From positions 62,001 to 126,000 of the forward strand of contig NZ_JACTVJ010000001.1 of assembly GCF_014493765.1 (NCBI RefSeq): a stretch of DNA of 64,000 nucleotides, written 5' to 3'. The notes under the pieces are model-generated. The model was given only the letters and a program-made list of their open reading frames with translations, was not told the origin of the DNA and did no database searches. Origin of the DNA: Streptomyces polyasparticus. GTDB taxonomy: Bacteria > Actinomycetota > Actinomycetes > Streptomycetales > Streptomycetaceae. Position numbers and translations under genes: made by a program. Shown here piece after piece: positions 9,429-17,598 of this stretch (position 1 is the first letter of the stretch; each line of letters starts with the position of its first letter).

Positions 9429-9647
9429 TCAGCGCCCCCTGTCGGTGTCCTTGGGGTGTCCCGGTGACGCTCCGAGGAGCCATACGGTGCGGCGGTCGAG
9501 GTCGACGACATGGCGAACCCGGCCACCGCTGGTGACCTCGTATTCCCACTGGGGTAGTTGCCGCCCGTTGTGCTGGTGGGTGCCGAGATCGCCTCGCAGG
9601 CGGTGCTGGCGGTCGGGGTTGGCGGGACTGGTCGTTTCGGGGTCATT
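9429..9647 (-). pseudogene. Remnant of a RelE/ParE-like toxin, N-terminus missing
   Basis: Directly behind the antitoxin gene, one frame encodes about 72 residues with a sensible protein end: RLRGDLG, LPQWEYEV, then VRHVVDLDRRTVWLL and GHPKDT. This resembles the C-terminal half of RelE/ParE-type toxins from actinobacteria (from memory). The frame has no start codon after the antitoxin. The ATG that overlaps the antitoxin stop (ATGA at 9646) opens a different frame that gives a Pro/Thr-rich nonsense product. The gene therefore appears to have lost its first half by deletion, or to carry a frameshift. What remains is unlikely to be an active RNase. Confidence 0.5.
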
Positions 9648-10113
9648 CGGTGATCTCCACCGGCCCGAAGTCGCCCTCGGTCGGCTCCTTGGCCTCGCGG
9701 TACTCGTCCGGATCGGCCTTGATGCGGGCTGTGGCGCGCCAGTCGGCGATGACGGCGGCGGCATTGCGATCGAGGTCGAGTTCCGCCGCATCCGACAGCG
9801 CTCCGACCAACTCGACGGTGAACTCCCGGACTTCACGGTCGGCCAGATGGCGCGCCCATGGGAACACATCCGGTATGGCGAGCTGCAGAGCCCGTGCACT
9901 CGCGTCGTGCCGCATCAGGGCCATGAACACCTGCGATGCCGTAAGGAGTGACTGGTCGCGCTGGTCGGACCGGTCCGCGTCCGTCAGGTAGAAATCGTGC
10001 GCATCGCGGTGGGTGATCCGCAGCCGTCCGAGCCGTGCCGCCTTCTCGGCGACCGCCTTCGGGTTGCGGGAGAGGTCCGAGAAGGTGACGGCTTCACTCT
10101 GGCTCAGCCTCAT
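9643..10113 (-). CDS. Antitoxin-like protein with N-terminal Phd/YefM-type segment
   Basis: This 156-residue acidic protein begins like prevent-host-death antitoxins (SEAVTFSDLSRNPKAVAEKAARLGRLRITHRD), a DNA-binding Phd/YefM-like region over about residues 1-50. A longer C-terminal part (residues 60-156) probably neutralises a toxin. The start ATG 10113 lies 6 bp after a TACAGT -10 box, so the message should be leaderless. A CAGAA-N4-TTCTG palindrome sits inside the promoter spacer and would suit autorepression. The partner toxin frame just downstream is truncated, so the antitoxin may be an orphan that now acts elsewhere or is decaying. Confidence 0.7.
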   Translation of the reverse strand: MRLSQSEAVTFSDLSRNPKAVAEKAARLGRLRITHRDAHDFYLTDADRSDQRDQSLLTASQVFMALMRHDASARALQLAIPDVFPWARHLADREVREFTVELVGALSDAAELDLDRNAAAVIADWRATARIKADPDEYREAKEPTEGDFGPVEITE

Positions 10114-10119
10114 GCCGTC

Positions 10120-10148
10120 ACTGTACTCAGAACGTATTCTGATGTCGA
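10120..10148 (-). promoter_or_regulatory. Antitoxin promoter with palindrome in the spacer
   Basis: Read leftward: TCGACA (10148-10143), a 17-bp spacer, TACAGT (10125-10120), then 6 bp to the ATG. The spacer contains CAGAACGTATTCTG (10128-10141), a palindrome with 5-bp arms. This is a good candidate for autoregulation by the antitoxin. Confidence 0.6.
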
Positions 10149-10205
10149 CTGGATTCGTTCACGCACGCGCCCACTCGGTGGCCGACGTGCCGGGGATAAG
10201 CCCAT

Positions 10206-10238
10206 CGGAGCCCAGGCCCCCGAGGGACCCGGGCTCCG
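10206..10238 (-). terminator. Hairpin after the large glycoside hydrolase gene
   Basis: CGGAGCCC (10206-10213) pairs with GGGCTCCG (10231-10238), and the GC-rich interior can form further pairs. It lies 16 bp beyond the stop codon of the leftward gene that ends at 10254. Confidence 0.55.
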
Positions 10239-10253
10239 GTGTCGGATGCGGGC

Positions 10254-13200
10254 TCAGTTCTGCGAGAACGGAGCCACCGTCAGCCGGTCGATCAGCGGTG
10301 CGAAACGCGAGCGCAGGAGCACACCCGGGAACGTGTCCGAGGCGTAGGTCGTGCCGTCGAAGTTGGGCAGTTCCTCGGAGCGGAACGTGAGGGTGTTCGG
10401 GCCCGCCTTCAGCTCCACCGGCACCGTCAGCTCCCAGAAGTTGTTCCGGTGGAAGCTGTGCGGGAAGGTGATGCGCTTGGCCGCGCCGCCGTTCACGCTC
10501 AGGTCGGCGTGGCGGGCCAGCGGGTCCGGGTTGTAGTGGGTGGCCTCCGACTGCTCGGGGTTGGCGTAGCGGATCCGTACCGCGTGCAGGCCGGCGCGGT
10601 CGGCGGTGGCCGTGAAGGTCGCCGTGTTGCCGTTGCCGGGCGCCCCGCCGATGTCCTTGATCGCCGTGCCGCCCGTGGCCAGCGAGAGCGGGGTCAGGGC
10701 CGCGGAGCCGCTGAGCTTCGCCTCGGAGGCTTCGTACGTACGGGTCCTCAGCGCGCCTTCCGTCGCCGTGGCCGTGAGCCGGTCGACCAGCGTCGTGACC
10801 GAACCGCCCTTCACCGTCACCTTGTTGAGGCCCCCGGACAGCGAGACCGCCGCGCTCGACCCGCCCGCCGCGAGCTGCCGCACCGTGTGGCCGTTGACGG
10901 AGAGCGTGGCGCCCGAGCCCGCCAGGGTCTCGACCTTGAGCGTCGCCTCGCGGTCGGCGGGCGAGTACACCCAGAACGTGGCGGTCTGGTTCCGCGCGAC
11001 CCGGGCCGCACCCGAGCCGGTGGCCGGCTGCTTCGGCAGGTCGTAGACCGCCTGGGCGCCGTTCGCGAGCCACGCCAACTCACCCTCGTACACCTGGGAG
11101 TCGGCCGATGCGGACGGCAGGGAGAGCGTGAGGCGGTCGACGATCGCGTCGCCCTTCGTCGCGCGCGTGCCGTCCGCGCTCCTCGCCGCGAGGGTCAGCG
11201 TGTGCCGCCCCTTGGTGAGCTTCACCCTGGTGTCGGCGTGGTCCCACACCACCCACTTGTAGCCGAGCGGCAGATGCAGCTCCTGCTCGGTGGCGGCGTC
11301 CCCGTCCACGCGCAGGAAGACGTTCGTCGGACCCTGCTCCTTCACCTTGTCGAAGGTGTTGAGGGAGTTGGCGAAGACGCTCAGGTCGTACGTGCCGTCC
11401 TCGGGCACGTCCACCGTGAAGTCGAGCGTCACATCCGAACCGGTGCGAAGCCCGCCCACGTCGTAGCCGCCGGAGGTGTAGAACTTCGCCACGTCGCGCG
11501 GGGAGCCCTCCGGGCCGTTCTTCGTCCAGCCGGTCCCCGTGTGGGCCGCGTTCTCCGCCTCGTACGAGGAGTTCCAGCGCACGGGCGGCGTCTGGACGGA
11601 CTTCGCGCGTCCCGCCGGGCTGAGGACGATCTCGTACGAGGAGGACTCCTTCAGCGCGGGCAGCGCACCCTCACCGGAGGAGCCGAACGACACGACCACC
11701 GTGCCGTCCGCGCCCACCTGCAGATTCTGCTCGGCGAGCAGCTTCGGTCCGGAGTGGTCGCCGAGCTGGCCGCTCCACTCGATCTCCCGCACCCAGGCGT
11801 GCACGCGCTCGCCGAAGACCTCCTTCGGCACATCGGAGAAGGTGATGTGGCCCTTGCCGTCCGAACCGCCGAAGAGCAGCCGGGACTGCTTCTTCTTCTC
11901 GTCGAGCGTCGCGACGCCCTGCATGGTGTAGTTCTCGCCCGGGAACGGCGGGGTCACCGCGACCGTGTGCCCGCTCATCGAGGCGTACGCATTCAGCAGC
12001 CACCACTGGCCGTTGCCGCGGTTGGCCTGCACGGCGGAGTCGGAGAGATTGCCGTCGATGTTCCAGTACGCGATGTCCGCGTCGACCTTGGACTCCTCGA
12101 TCGCGGAGACCCACTGGATCATCTGGCCGGGGACCGAGGTGTGGTAGTTGAACGCGTACTCGTTGATATTGACGGGGAGTTGGGTCCCCTCGCGGTCCGT
12201 GCCCGCGAAGAGCTCCTTCTCCCAGGTCCGGTACTTGGCGACACTGTCGCGCACCGCCTCCGGGTGGCTCAGCTCGTGCCAGGTGACCACGTCGGGCAGG
12301 GTGCCGGCGGTCAGCGCGTGCTGGAGGAAGCCCTTCACCTGGCTGTAGAGGACGCTGGTGTTGGGGCCCGCTATGCGGGCGTCGGGCATCTTGCCCTTGA
12401 TGAGCCGGTGGAAGTCGTCCCAGGCGGCGAAGTAGTCGTCCGGGTCGTTCAGCCAGCTGACCTTGTTGTAGCTCCACTCGCCGGTGCCGAACATGTTGCC
12501 CTCGGGCTCGTTGAACGGCACGAAGACGATGTTGTCCCGGTACTCCTCGGGCAGCTTCAGGACCTGGTCGACCTGCGCGGCCACCTTTTCGCGGAACAGC
12601 TTCAGCTTCTCGTCCGGGGTGCTGCCCGGCCACTGGTACGGGAAGCCGCGGTGGATGTCCGTCATGTAGATGTACACATCGCCGTCGGTGGAGTCCGCCA
12701 GCGGCTTCACCACTTCGAGCGCGTCGGCGCCCGGATGCTGCGGACCGTCCTGCGCCTTCGTCGAGACCGTGCGCAGCCCCATGCCCTCGATCAGGTTGTT
12801 CGTCGGCACGTCGGGTCCGTACACGCCGTAGAGGGTGCCGGAGGCGCCGCCGTGGAACGCGCCGGTGTCCGAGCCGAGATCGACGGTGAGCTGCCCCTCG
12901 CGGACCACCGTGACCGCCGCCTTCACCTCGCGCCCGGCCGCCTTGCCCGCCACGGTGAACGTGCCCGGCGCGGCGTACTGCTCGGGCGGTACGGAGTCCC
13001 AAGTGACCGGCGTATCGCGGTCGTAGCCGTCGGAGAAGGTGGCGCGGACGGCCTCGGGGAGTGCGGGGGCGGTCCCGGTCGTGGTGCGGACCTCGAAGGA
13101 CGTGCGCGTCAGCTCCTGGAGGGTGGGCACGGCCTCGACCGTACCGGCGACCTGCTCGGCGCTCAGCGCCGCATGCCAGACCGTGAAGTCGTCGACGGCG

Positions 13201-13898
13201 CCCTTGAGCAGCGGGTCCGGCCACAGGGACTTGCCGATGTAGCCGGCCGAAGTGGCCGTGTCGGCGAGCACGTCCTTGGCCTTGAGATCCGTCTTCGCGG
13301 AGGAGACCGGGACCCCGTCGAGATACGTGGTGAGGCGGGCGGCGGCGGTGTCGAGGGTGACGGTGACCGTGCGCCACTCGTTCGCGGGCAGCGGTGCGTA
13401 GCCGCGCACCTGGGTCTCCCCGCCCCCCTTGGTGATCGCGGTCTGCAGGACGCCGTCCGCGTTGTGCGGCGTCGCGAACAGGTACTTCGTGGTGTCGGTC
13501 CCCAGGTCGAAGAGCCGCTGCCAGGGCGCCTTGTCGCCGCTCCACCGCACGCGTGCGGAGACCGTCAAGTCGCTTGCGCTGCCGATGACTTCGCGGGGCA
13601 GGCGGACATACGCGCCGTCCGAGGCGGGCGCACCGCCGGGCAGGGCGAGGGCCTTGCCGCCGCCGGTGCCGGGGACGGAGGAGGCGGTGGCGCCGTTCAC
13701 CAGGGTCGCGGTCAGGTTGTTGCCGGAGCTGTCGGTGATCTGTCCGGAGGCCAGGTCGTCCTGGTCGAAGGTGTAGCGGGCGGCGGGTGCGGGGGTGGGC
13801 TCTTCGGCCGCGTGGGCCGTCCACGCAGGGGCGGAGAGGAGGCCCGCGCCGAGGGTCACGGCGAGGGCGGCGGCGGTGGCTCTGTCAGCGGAATGCAT
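10254..13898 (-). CDS. Large secreted multidomain glycoside hydrolase (clan A-like barrel with CBMs)
   Basis: The 1214-residue product has a signal peptide ending in TAHA near residue 31, then a LamG/concanavalin-like domain (about 40-215) and an Ig-like group 4 domain (about 220-300). A (beta/alpha)8-type catalytic domain follows (about 300-730). FNEPEG near residue 462 and NINEYAF near 580 place two glutamates as in clan GH-A retaining enzymes (acid/base and nucleophile). The C-terminus holds about three beta-sandwich carbohydrate-binding modules; the first starts YEAENAAHTG and the last ends at the C-terminus, CBM35/CBM6-like. The exact GH family is not certain (GH39- or GH5-like). ATG 13898 has a GAGGA site; the frame runs further upstream without support. 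Divergence from LacI and the shared operators suggest induction by a plant polysaccharide fragment. Confidence 0.85.
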   Translation of the reverse strand: MHSADRATAAALAVTLGAGLLSAPAWTAHAAEEPTPAPAARYTFDQDDLASGQITDSSGNNLTATLVNGATASSVPGTGGGKALALPGGAPASDGAYVRLPREVIGSASDLTVSARVRWSGDKAPWQRLFDLGTDTTKYLFATPHNADGVLQTAITKGGGETQVRGYAPLPANEWRTVTVTLDTAAARLTTYLDGVPVSSAKTDLKAKDVLADTATSAGYIGKSLWPDPLLKGAVDDFTVWHAALSAEQVAGTVEAVPTLQELTRTSFEVRTTTGTAPALPEAVRATFSDGYDRDTPVTWDSVPPEQYAAPGTFTVAGKAAGREVKAAVTVVREGQLTVDLGSDTGAFHGGASGTLYGVYGPDVPTNNLIEGMGLRTVSTKAQDGPQHPGADALEVVKPLADSTDGDVYIYMTDIHRGFPYQWPGSTPDEKLKLFREKVAAQVDQVLKLPEEYRDNIVFVPFNEPEGNMFGTGEWSYNKVSWLNDPDDYFAAWDDFHRLIKGKMPDARIAGPNTSVLYSQVKGFLQHALTAGTLPDVVTWHELSHPEAVRDSVAKYRTWEKELFAGTDREGTQLPVNINEYAFNYHTSVPGQMIQWVSAIEESKVDADIAYWNIDGNLSDSAVQANRGNGQWWLLNAYASMSGHTVAVTPPFPGENYTMQGVATLDEKKKQSRLLFGGSDGKGHITFSDVPKEVFGERVHAWVREIEWSGQLGDHSGPKLLAEQNLQVGADGTVVVSFGSSGEGALPALKESSSYEIVLSPAGRAKSVQTPPVRWNSSYEAENAAHTGTGWTKNGPEGSPRDVAKFYTSGGYDVGGLRTGSDVTLDFTVDVPEDGTYDLSVFANSLNTFDKVKEQGPTNVFLRVDGDAATEQELHLPLGYKWVVWDHADTRVKLTKGRHTLTLAARSADGTRATKGDAIVDRLTLSLPSASADSQVYEGELAWLANGAQAVYDLPKQPATGSGAARVARNQTATFWVYSPADREATLKVETLAGSGATLSVNGHTVRQLAAGGSSAAVSLSGGLNKVTVKGGSVTTLVDRLTATATEGALRTRTYEASEAKLSGSAALTPLSLATGGTAIKDIGGAPGNGNTATFTATADRAGLHAVRIRYANPEQSEATHYNPDPLARHADLSVNGGAAKRITFPHSFHRNNFWELTVPVELKAGPNTLTFRSEELPNFDGTTYASDTFPGVLLRSRFAPLIDRLTVAPFSQN

Positions 13899-13916
13899 GG
13901 AGTGCGTCCTCAATGT

Positions 13917-13928
13917 CGAACCGGTTCG
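13917..13928. promoter_or_regulatory. LacI-family operator 1
   Basis: CGAACCGGTTCG is a perfect 12-bp palindrome with the central CG step typical of LacI/GalR operators. It lies just downstream of the predicted start of the leftward transcript. The identical site recurs at 14092-14103. Confidence 0.8.
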
Positions 13929-13941
13929 CTGGCGTTGGGCG

Positions 13942-13971
13942 AAGCTAGCACCGCGAAAAGTGCACCAGCAA
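13942..13971 (-). promoter_or_regulatory. Promoter of the large glycoside hydrolase gene
   Basis: Leftward TTGCTG (13971-13966), an 18-bp spacer and TAGCTT (13947-13942). The expected start near 13935 puts operator 1 immediately downstream, suiting a block by LacI. Between this promoter and the rightward one (about 13972-14053) I see no other clear feature. Confidence 0.5.
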
Positions 13972-14053
13972 TCACTCCGACAGCAGTAATTCGCCTTGTG
14001 CGACAAGGGACTTGCCGATTCGGCACGAGGATGAGGAGGTGCGGTCGGAACGG

Positions 14054-14082
14054 TTGACAGGCGCCCGGGGTATCCCTAACTT
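14054..14082 (+). promoter_or_regulatory. Promoter of the lacI-ABC transporter unit
   Basis: Rightward TTGACA (14054-14059), a 17-bp spacer and TAACTT (14077-14082), a strong match to a vegetative promoter. The expected start near 14090 lies directly before operator 2. Confidence 0.65.
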
Positions 14083-14091
14083 CACTTCACG

Positions 14092-14103
14092 CGAACCGGT
14101 TCG
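14092..14103. promoter_or_regulatory. LacI-family operator 2
   Basis: A second exact copy of CGAACCGGTTCG, 175 bp from the first, at the predicted start of the rightward transcript. Two identical sites at the two divergent promoters suggest simultaneous repression, possibly with DNA looping. Confidence 0.8.
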
Positions 14104-14106
14104 ACG

Positions 14107-14244
14107 ATGTGTCCGAGGGGTCGAATAGGTTCGGGCAGCGCGCAGTACGCCGAGCAGCAGAACGACCAGAAGCGCGAGCAGTACGCCGAGCAGCAGGCAG
14201 AGCCGAACAGCAGCCAGAGCAGTCCGCCCGAGGAGGCGCCGTGA
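14107..14244 (+). CDS. Possible 45-residue Gln/Glu-rich leader peptide overlapping lacI
   Basis: ATG 14107 opens a 45-codon frame whose stop overlaps the lacI GTG as GTGA (14241-14244), an arrangement suited to translational coupling. From about codon 10 the third positions are almost all G or C, as in real genes here, whereas the lacI frame extended upstream through the same bases is A-rich at third positions. The peptide contains two copies of QYAEQQ with charged and polar residues around them. It starts only about 17 nt from the predicted transcription start and has no clear ribosome site. I know no homologue; it could equally be a remnant or a chance frame. Confidence 0.4.
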   Translation: MCPRGRIGSGSAQYAEQQNDQKREQYAEQQAEPNSSQSSPPEEAP

Positions 14245-15263
14245 ACATCGGTGAGATCGCCCGGCGAGCCGGTGTCTCGCGGAGCACCGTCTCGTACGCA
14301 CTGAGCGGCAAGCGGCCCGTCTCGGACGACACCCGGCTCAAGATCCAGCGGGTCATCGACGAGCTCGGCTACCGGCCCAACGCGAGCGCCCGCGCCCTCG
14401 CCAACGGCCGGACAAGCACCATCGGCCTGGTCTTCCCGCCGGCCGGCAACCACTACACCGGGATGCAGCTCGACTTCATCGGCAGCGTCGTGGAGGCCGC
14501 GGCCGCATACGACTACGACGTGCTCCTGTCGCCGAGCGGCGTCGACAGCGACCGCTCCTTCCAGCGGCTGCTCGGCGAGCGGCGCGTGGACGGCGCGATC
14601 CTGATGGAGATACGCCTCCAGGACGACCGGGCCGACCACCTGGCCGACCTGGACTTCCCCTCCGTCGCCATCGGCCGCACCGCACAGCTCGACGGCCGCT
14701 GGTGGGTGGGCCTCGACCACACCGCGCTCGCCGCCGCCTGTGTGCACCACCTCGCGGACCTCGGCCACCGCCGGGTCGCCTTCGTGAACCGGCCCGAACA
14801 ACTCCTGCGCGCCGGCTACGAGTCGGCGCACCGTGGCCTCGACGGCTTCACCAAGGCCGCCGCCGAACGCGGGCTCACCGTCCGCACGTACTGCTGCGGC
14901 GACGATGCCGCGGCCGGCCAGGAATGCGTGGAGCGGATCCTCCACGACGACCCGGCCACCACCGCCCTCGTCACCCTGAACGAGGCCGCGCTCGGCGGCC
15001 TCTACCGGGGCCTGGCCCGCGCGGGCCGCCATGTGCCGCGCGACTTCTCCGTCACCGGCGTCGTCGCCAACCGCTGGGCGGAGACGGTCACTCCGCAGCT
15101 CACGGCGGCCGATGTACCGGCGGCCGAGATGGGCCGGCTCGCGGTCGAACTGCTCGTGGAACGCCTCGACCAGCCCACGGCATCCGCCCGGCACCACCTC
15201 CTGACGCCACCGATCTCCCTGCGCGGCAGCACGGGACCGGCGGCGGCCGCGCCGGCTTCCTGA
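14241..15263 (+). CDS. LacI family transcriptional regulator
   Basis: This 340-residue repressor starts with the LacI helix-turn-helix (NIGEIARRAGVSRSTVSYALSG) and hinge segment RPNASARALANGRT. A periplasmic-binding-protein-like sensor domain follows to the end (TIGLVFPP..., ends near SLRGS). GTG 14241 has an AGGAGG only 4 bp upstream; it also overlaps the stop of a possible leader frame. It precedes the sugar ABC transporter genes and diverges from the large glycoside hydrolase. Two CGAACCGGTTCG operators lie in the gap. It is very probably autoregulated and controls both flanking units, with an oligosaccharide as inducer (family knowledge plus inference). Confidence 0.9.
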   Translation: MNIGEIARRAGVSRSTVSYALSGKRPVSDDTRLKIQRVIDELGYRPNASARALANGRTSTIGLVFPPAGNHYTGMQLDFIGSVVEAAAAYDYDVLLSPSGVDSDRSFQRLLGERRVDGAILMEIRLQDDRADHLADLDFPSVAIGRTAQLDGRWWVGLDHTALAAACVHHLADLGHRRVAFVNRPEQLLRAGYESAHRGLDGFTKAAAERGLTVRTYCCGDDAAAGQECVERILHDDPATTALVTLNEAALGGLYRGLARAGRHVPRDFSVTGVVANRWAETVTPQLTAADVPAAEMGRLAVELLVERLDQPTASARHHLLTPPISLRGSTGPAAAAPAS

Positions 15264-15370
15264 CAGCGCCGCACCTCTTCGCAGATCCGCAGCACGGCCC
15301 GTTTCCCCTCTTTCATCCCCTTCCTCCCTCGCCCGTGGCACCCGCATGCCCAAAACCGAAGGAACCCGCG

Positions 15371-16618
15371 ATGAACAGCCTCATCCGGCGCCACCGCCCC
15401 ACCACCGCGGTCCTGGCCGCCCTGGCCCTCACCGCCACCGCTTCCGCCTGCGGCTCCGGCTCGGGCGGCACGAACACGGGAGGCGGCGACAGCGGTACGT
15501 ACACGATCTGGGACCCGTACCCGCAGTTCGCCAAGGGCTCCGACTGGGCCAAGCTGCTCGACAAGTGCGGCAGCGACGCGGGCGTGAAGATCAAGCGGAC
15601 CGCGTTCGACACCAGCGATCTGGCCAACAAGTCGCTGCTCGCCGCCCAGCAGGACAACTCGCCCGACGTGCTCATCGTCGACAACCCGGTGGTCTCCACG
15701 CTCGCCGAGGCGGGCGTGCTCACCAGCACCGACGAGACGAAGCTCGACACCTCGAAGACCGACCCGAACCTCCTCGCGGCCGGCCAGTCCGGCGGCAAGA
15801 CGTACGGCACCCCGATCGGCGCCAACACCCTCGCCCTCTACTACAACAAGGACGTCCTGAAGGACGCGGGCATCGACATAGCCTCCGTCAAGGACTGGGC
15901 CTCGCTGACGGCCGCGCTCGACAAGGCCGAGAAGGCCGGCAAGAAGGGCATCACCTTCTCCGCGATCGGCACGGAGGAGGGCAGCTTCCAGTTCCTGCCG
16001 TGGTTCTGGGGTGCGGGCGCCGAGCTCACCGCCGTCGACTCGGCGAAGTCCGAGGCCGCGCTGACCTTGTGGTCGGACTGGCTCAAGAAGGGATACGCAC
16101 CCAACTCGGTGCTCAACAACACCCAGACGACCAGCTGGCAGGAGTTCGAGAGCGGTCAGTACGCCTTCGCCGAGAACGGCACCTGGCAGCTCGCAGGCGC
16201 CGAGAAGGCGACGTTCGAGTACGGGGTCCTGCCCATCCCCGGCCAATCCGGCGGCACCGCGGCCGCCCCGACCGGCGGCGAGTTCGTCACGATGCCCGTG
16301 CAGAGCGACACCGGCCGCTACGCCACGTCCCAGAAGCTGGTCACCTGCCTGACCAGCACCCAGAACCTGCTCGCCACCGACACCACGCTCTCCTACGTGG
16401 CGCCCACCGCCGAGGTCCAGGACAAGCAGGTCGCGGCGAACGCGAAGCTCGGGCCGTGGGTCGACGCGGTCAAGGCGGCCAAGGGGCGCACGGATGATCT
16501 GGGCACCAAGTACCCGAAGATCTCGGAGCAGTTGTGGAAGGCCGTGCAGTCCGCGCTCAGCGGCGCCAAGTCCCCGAAGGACGCGCTGAGTGCCGCCCAG
16601 GAGGCGGCGGCCAAGTGA
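15371..16618 (+). CDS. Sugar ABC transporter substrate-binding lipoprotein
   Basis: The 415-residue protein begins with an arginine-containing signal peptide and a lipobox-like TASAC, placing the lipidated cysteine near residue 27. The mature part has the family 1 extracellular solute-binding fold (GTYTIWDPYPQF, then GTPIGANTLALYYNKDVLKDAG). It should capture oligosaccharides at the outer face of the membrane. ATG 15371 has an AAGGAA site. It lies 107 bp after lacI, and the next gene overlaps its stop as GTGA. The gap shows no LacI-type operator, so cotranscription from the lacI promoter is likely. Confidence 0.92.
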   Translation: MNSLIRRHRPTTAVLAALALTATASACGSGSGGTNTGGGDSGTYTIWDPYPQFAKGSDWAKLLDKCGSDAGVKIKRTAFDTSDLANKSLLAAQQDNSPDVLIVDNPVVSTLAEAGVLTSTDETKLDTSKTDPNLLAAGQSGGKTYGTPIGANTLALYYNKDVLKDAGIDIASVKDWASLTAALDKAEKAGKKGITFSAIGTEEGSFQFLPWFWGAGAELTAVDSAKSEAALTLWSDWLKKGYAPNSVLNNTQTTSWQEFESGQYAFAENGTWQLAGAEKATFEYGVLPIPGQSGGTAAAPTGGEFVTMPVQSDTGRYATSQKLVTCLTSTQNLLATDTTLSYVAPTAEVQDKQVAANAKLGPWVDAVKAAKGRTDDLGTKYPKISEQLWKAVQSALSGAKSPKDALSAAQEAAAK

Positions 16619-17598
16619 GCACCACCCAGGGGCCGTTGACCAGGCCCGCGCTCGATGTCCCCCGTGACCGGACCGCCGGGCCACGGGGGGCCGCGAAGCC
16701 CGTACGGAAACGGCGGCCCACCTCGCAGCAGCTCGCCGCCTGGGCCTTCCTCGCGCCCGTCGCCCTCTACCTCGTCCTCTTCTACGCGTATCCGCTCTAC
16801 CGCAACATCGACCTGAGCCTGCGCCACTACACGGTCCGCTCCTTCGTCCAGGGCGACGCACCCTTCACCGGCCTCGCGAACTACCGGACCGTCTTCGAGG
16901 ACCCGGCCTTCGCACCCGCCCTCCTTCACACCATCCTCTTCACCACGGTCTGCCTGGTCTTCCAGTACGTCATGGGCCTGGCCCTCGCGGTCTTCTTCCA
17001 CCGGAACTTCCGGCTCTCGGCGACGCTGCGCGCCCTGTTCCTCGTACCGTGGCTGCTGCCGCTGATCGTGTCGGCGTCCACCTGGTCCTGGATGCTCAAC
17101 AGCGACTCCGGCATCGTCAACGCGGCCCTGCACGCGATCGGCATCGACCCGGTCAACTGGCTGACGTCCCCGACCTGGTCGCTGACCGCGGTGATCCTCG
17201 CGAACATCTGGATCGGCGTCCCGTTCAACCTGGTCGTCCTCTACAGCGGTCTGCAGAACATCCCGGCGGGCCTGTACGAGGCCGCCGCACTCGACGGGGC
17301 GGGTCCCTGGCGCCGGTTCTGGAGCATCACCTTCCCGCTCCTGCGCCCGGTCTCGGCGATCACGCTGCTCCTGGGCCTCGTCTACACGCTCAAGGTCTTC
17401 GACATCATCTGGATCATGACCAAGGGCGGCCCGGCGGAGTCCTCCACGACCTTCGCCACCTGGTCCTACCAGCTCGGCTTCGGCAACCTGGTGCCCGCGT
17501 TCGGCCCGGGTGCGGCCGTCGGCAACCTGCTGGTGATCGCGGCGCTGGTGTTCGGCCTGATCTACGTACGGGTGCAGAGAAAGCAGGCAGAGTCATGA
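16615..17598 (+). CDS. Sugar ABC transporter permease (MalF type)
   Basis: A membrane permease of 327 residues with a cytoplasmic N-terminal extension (about 45 residues) and six predicted membrane segments. It carries the binding-protein-dependent transport motif EAAALDGAGPWRRFWSITFP, the EAA loop that contacts the ATPase. GTG 16615 overlaps the previous stop by 4 bp. It should form a heterodimeric channel with the next gene product. No ATPase gene is in the window, as is common for Streptomyces sugar importers that share MsiK. Confidence 0.92.
   Translation: MSTTQGPLTRPALDVPRDRTAGPRGAAKPVRKRRPTSQQLAAWAFLAPVALYLVLFYAYPLYRNIDLSLRHYTVRSFVQGDAPFTGLANYRTVFEDPAFAPALLHTILFTTVCLVFQYVMGLALAVFFHRNFRLSATLRALFLVPWLLPLIVSASTWSWMLNSDSGIVNAALHAIGIDPVNWLTSPTWSLTAVILANIWIGVPFNLVVLYSGLQNIPAGLYEAAALDGAGPWRRFWSITFPLLRPVSAITLLLGLVYTLKVFDIIWIMTKGGPAESSTTFATWSYQLGFGNLVPAFGPGAAVGNLLVIAALVFGLIYVRVQRKQAES

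Noticed and set aside
9287-9646. 119-codon frame starting at the ATGA overlap after the antitoxin
   Set aside because: Its product is Thr/Pro/Ser-rich with no toxin features, while the neighbouring frame shows a toxin-like C-terminus; it also runs through into tetR antisense.
10239-14057. A 1272-codon open frame on the plus strand
   Set aside because: It is antisense to the large hydrolase, Arg/Gly/Val-rich without domain similarity, and caused by the high GC content of the opposite strand.
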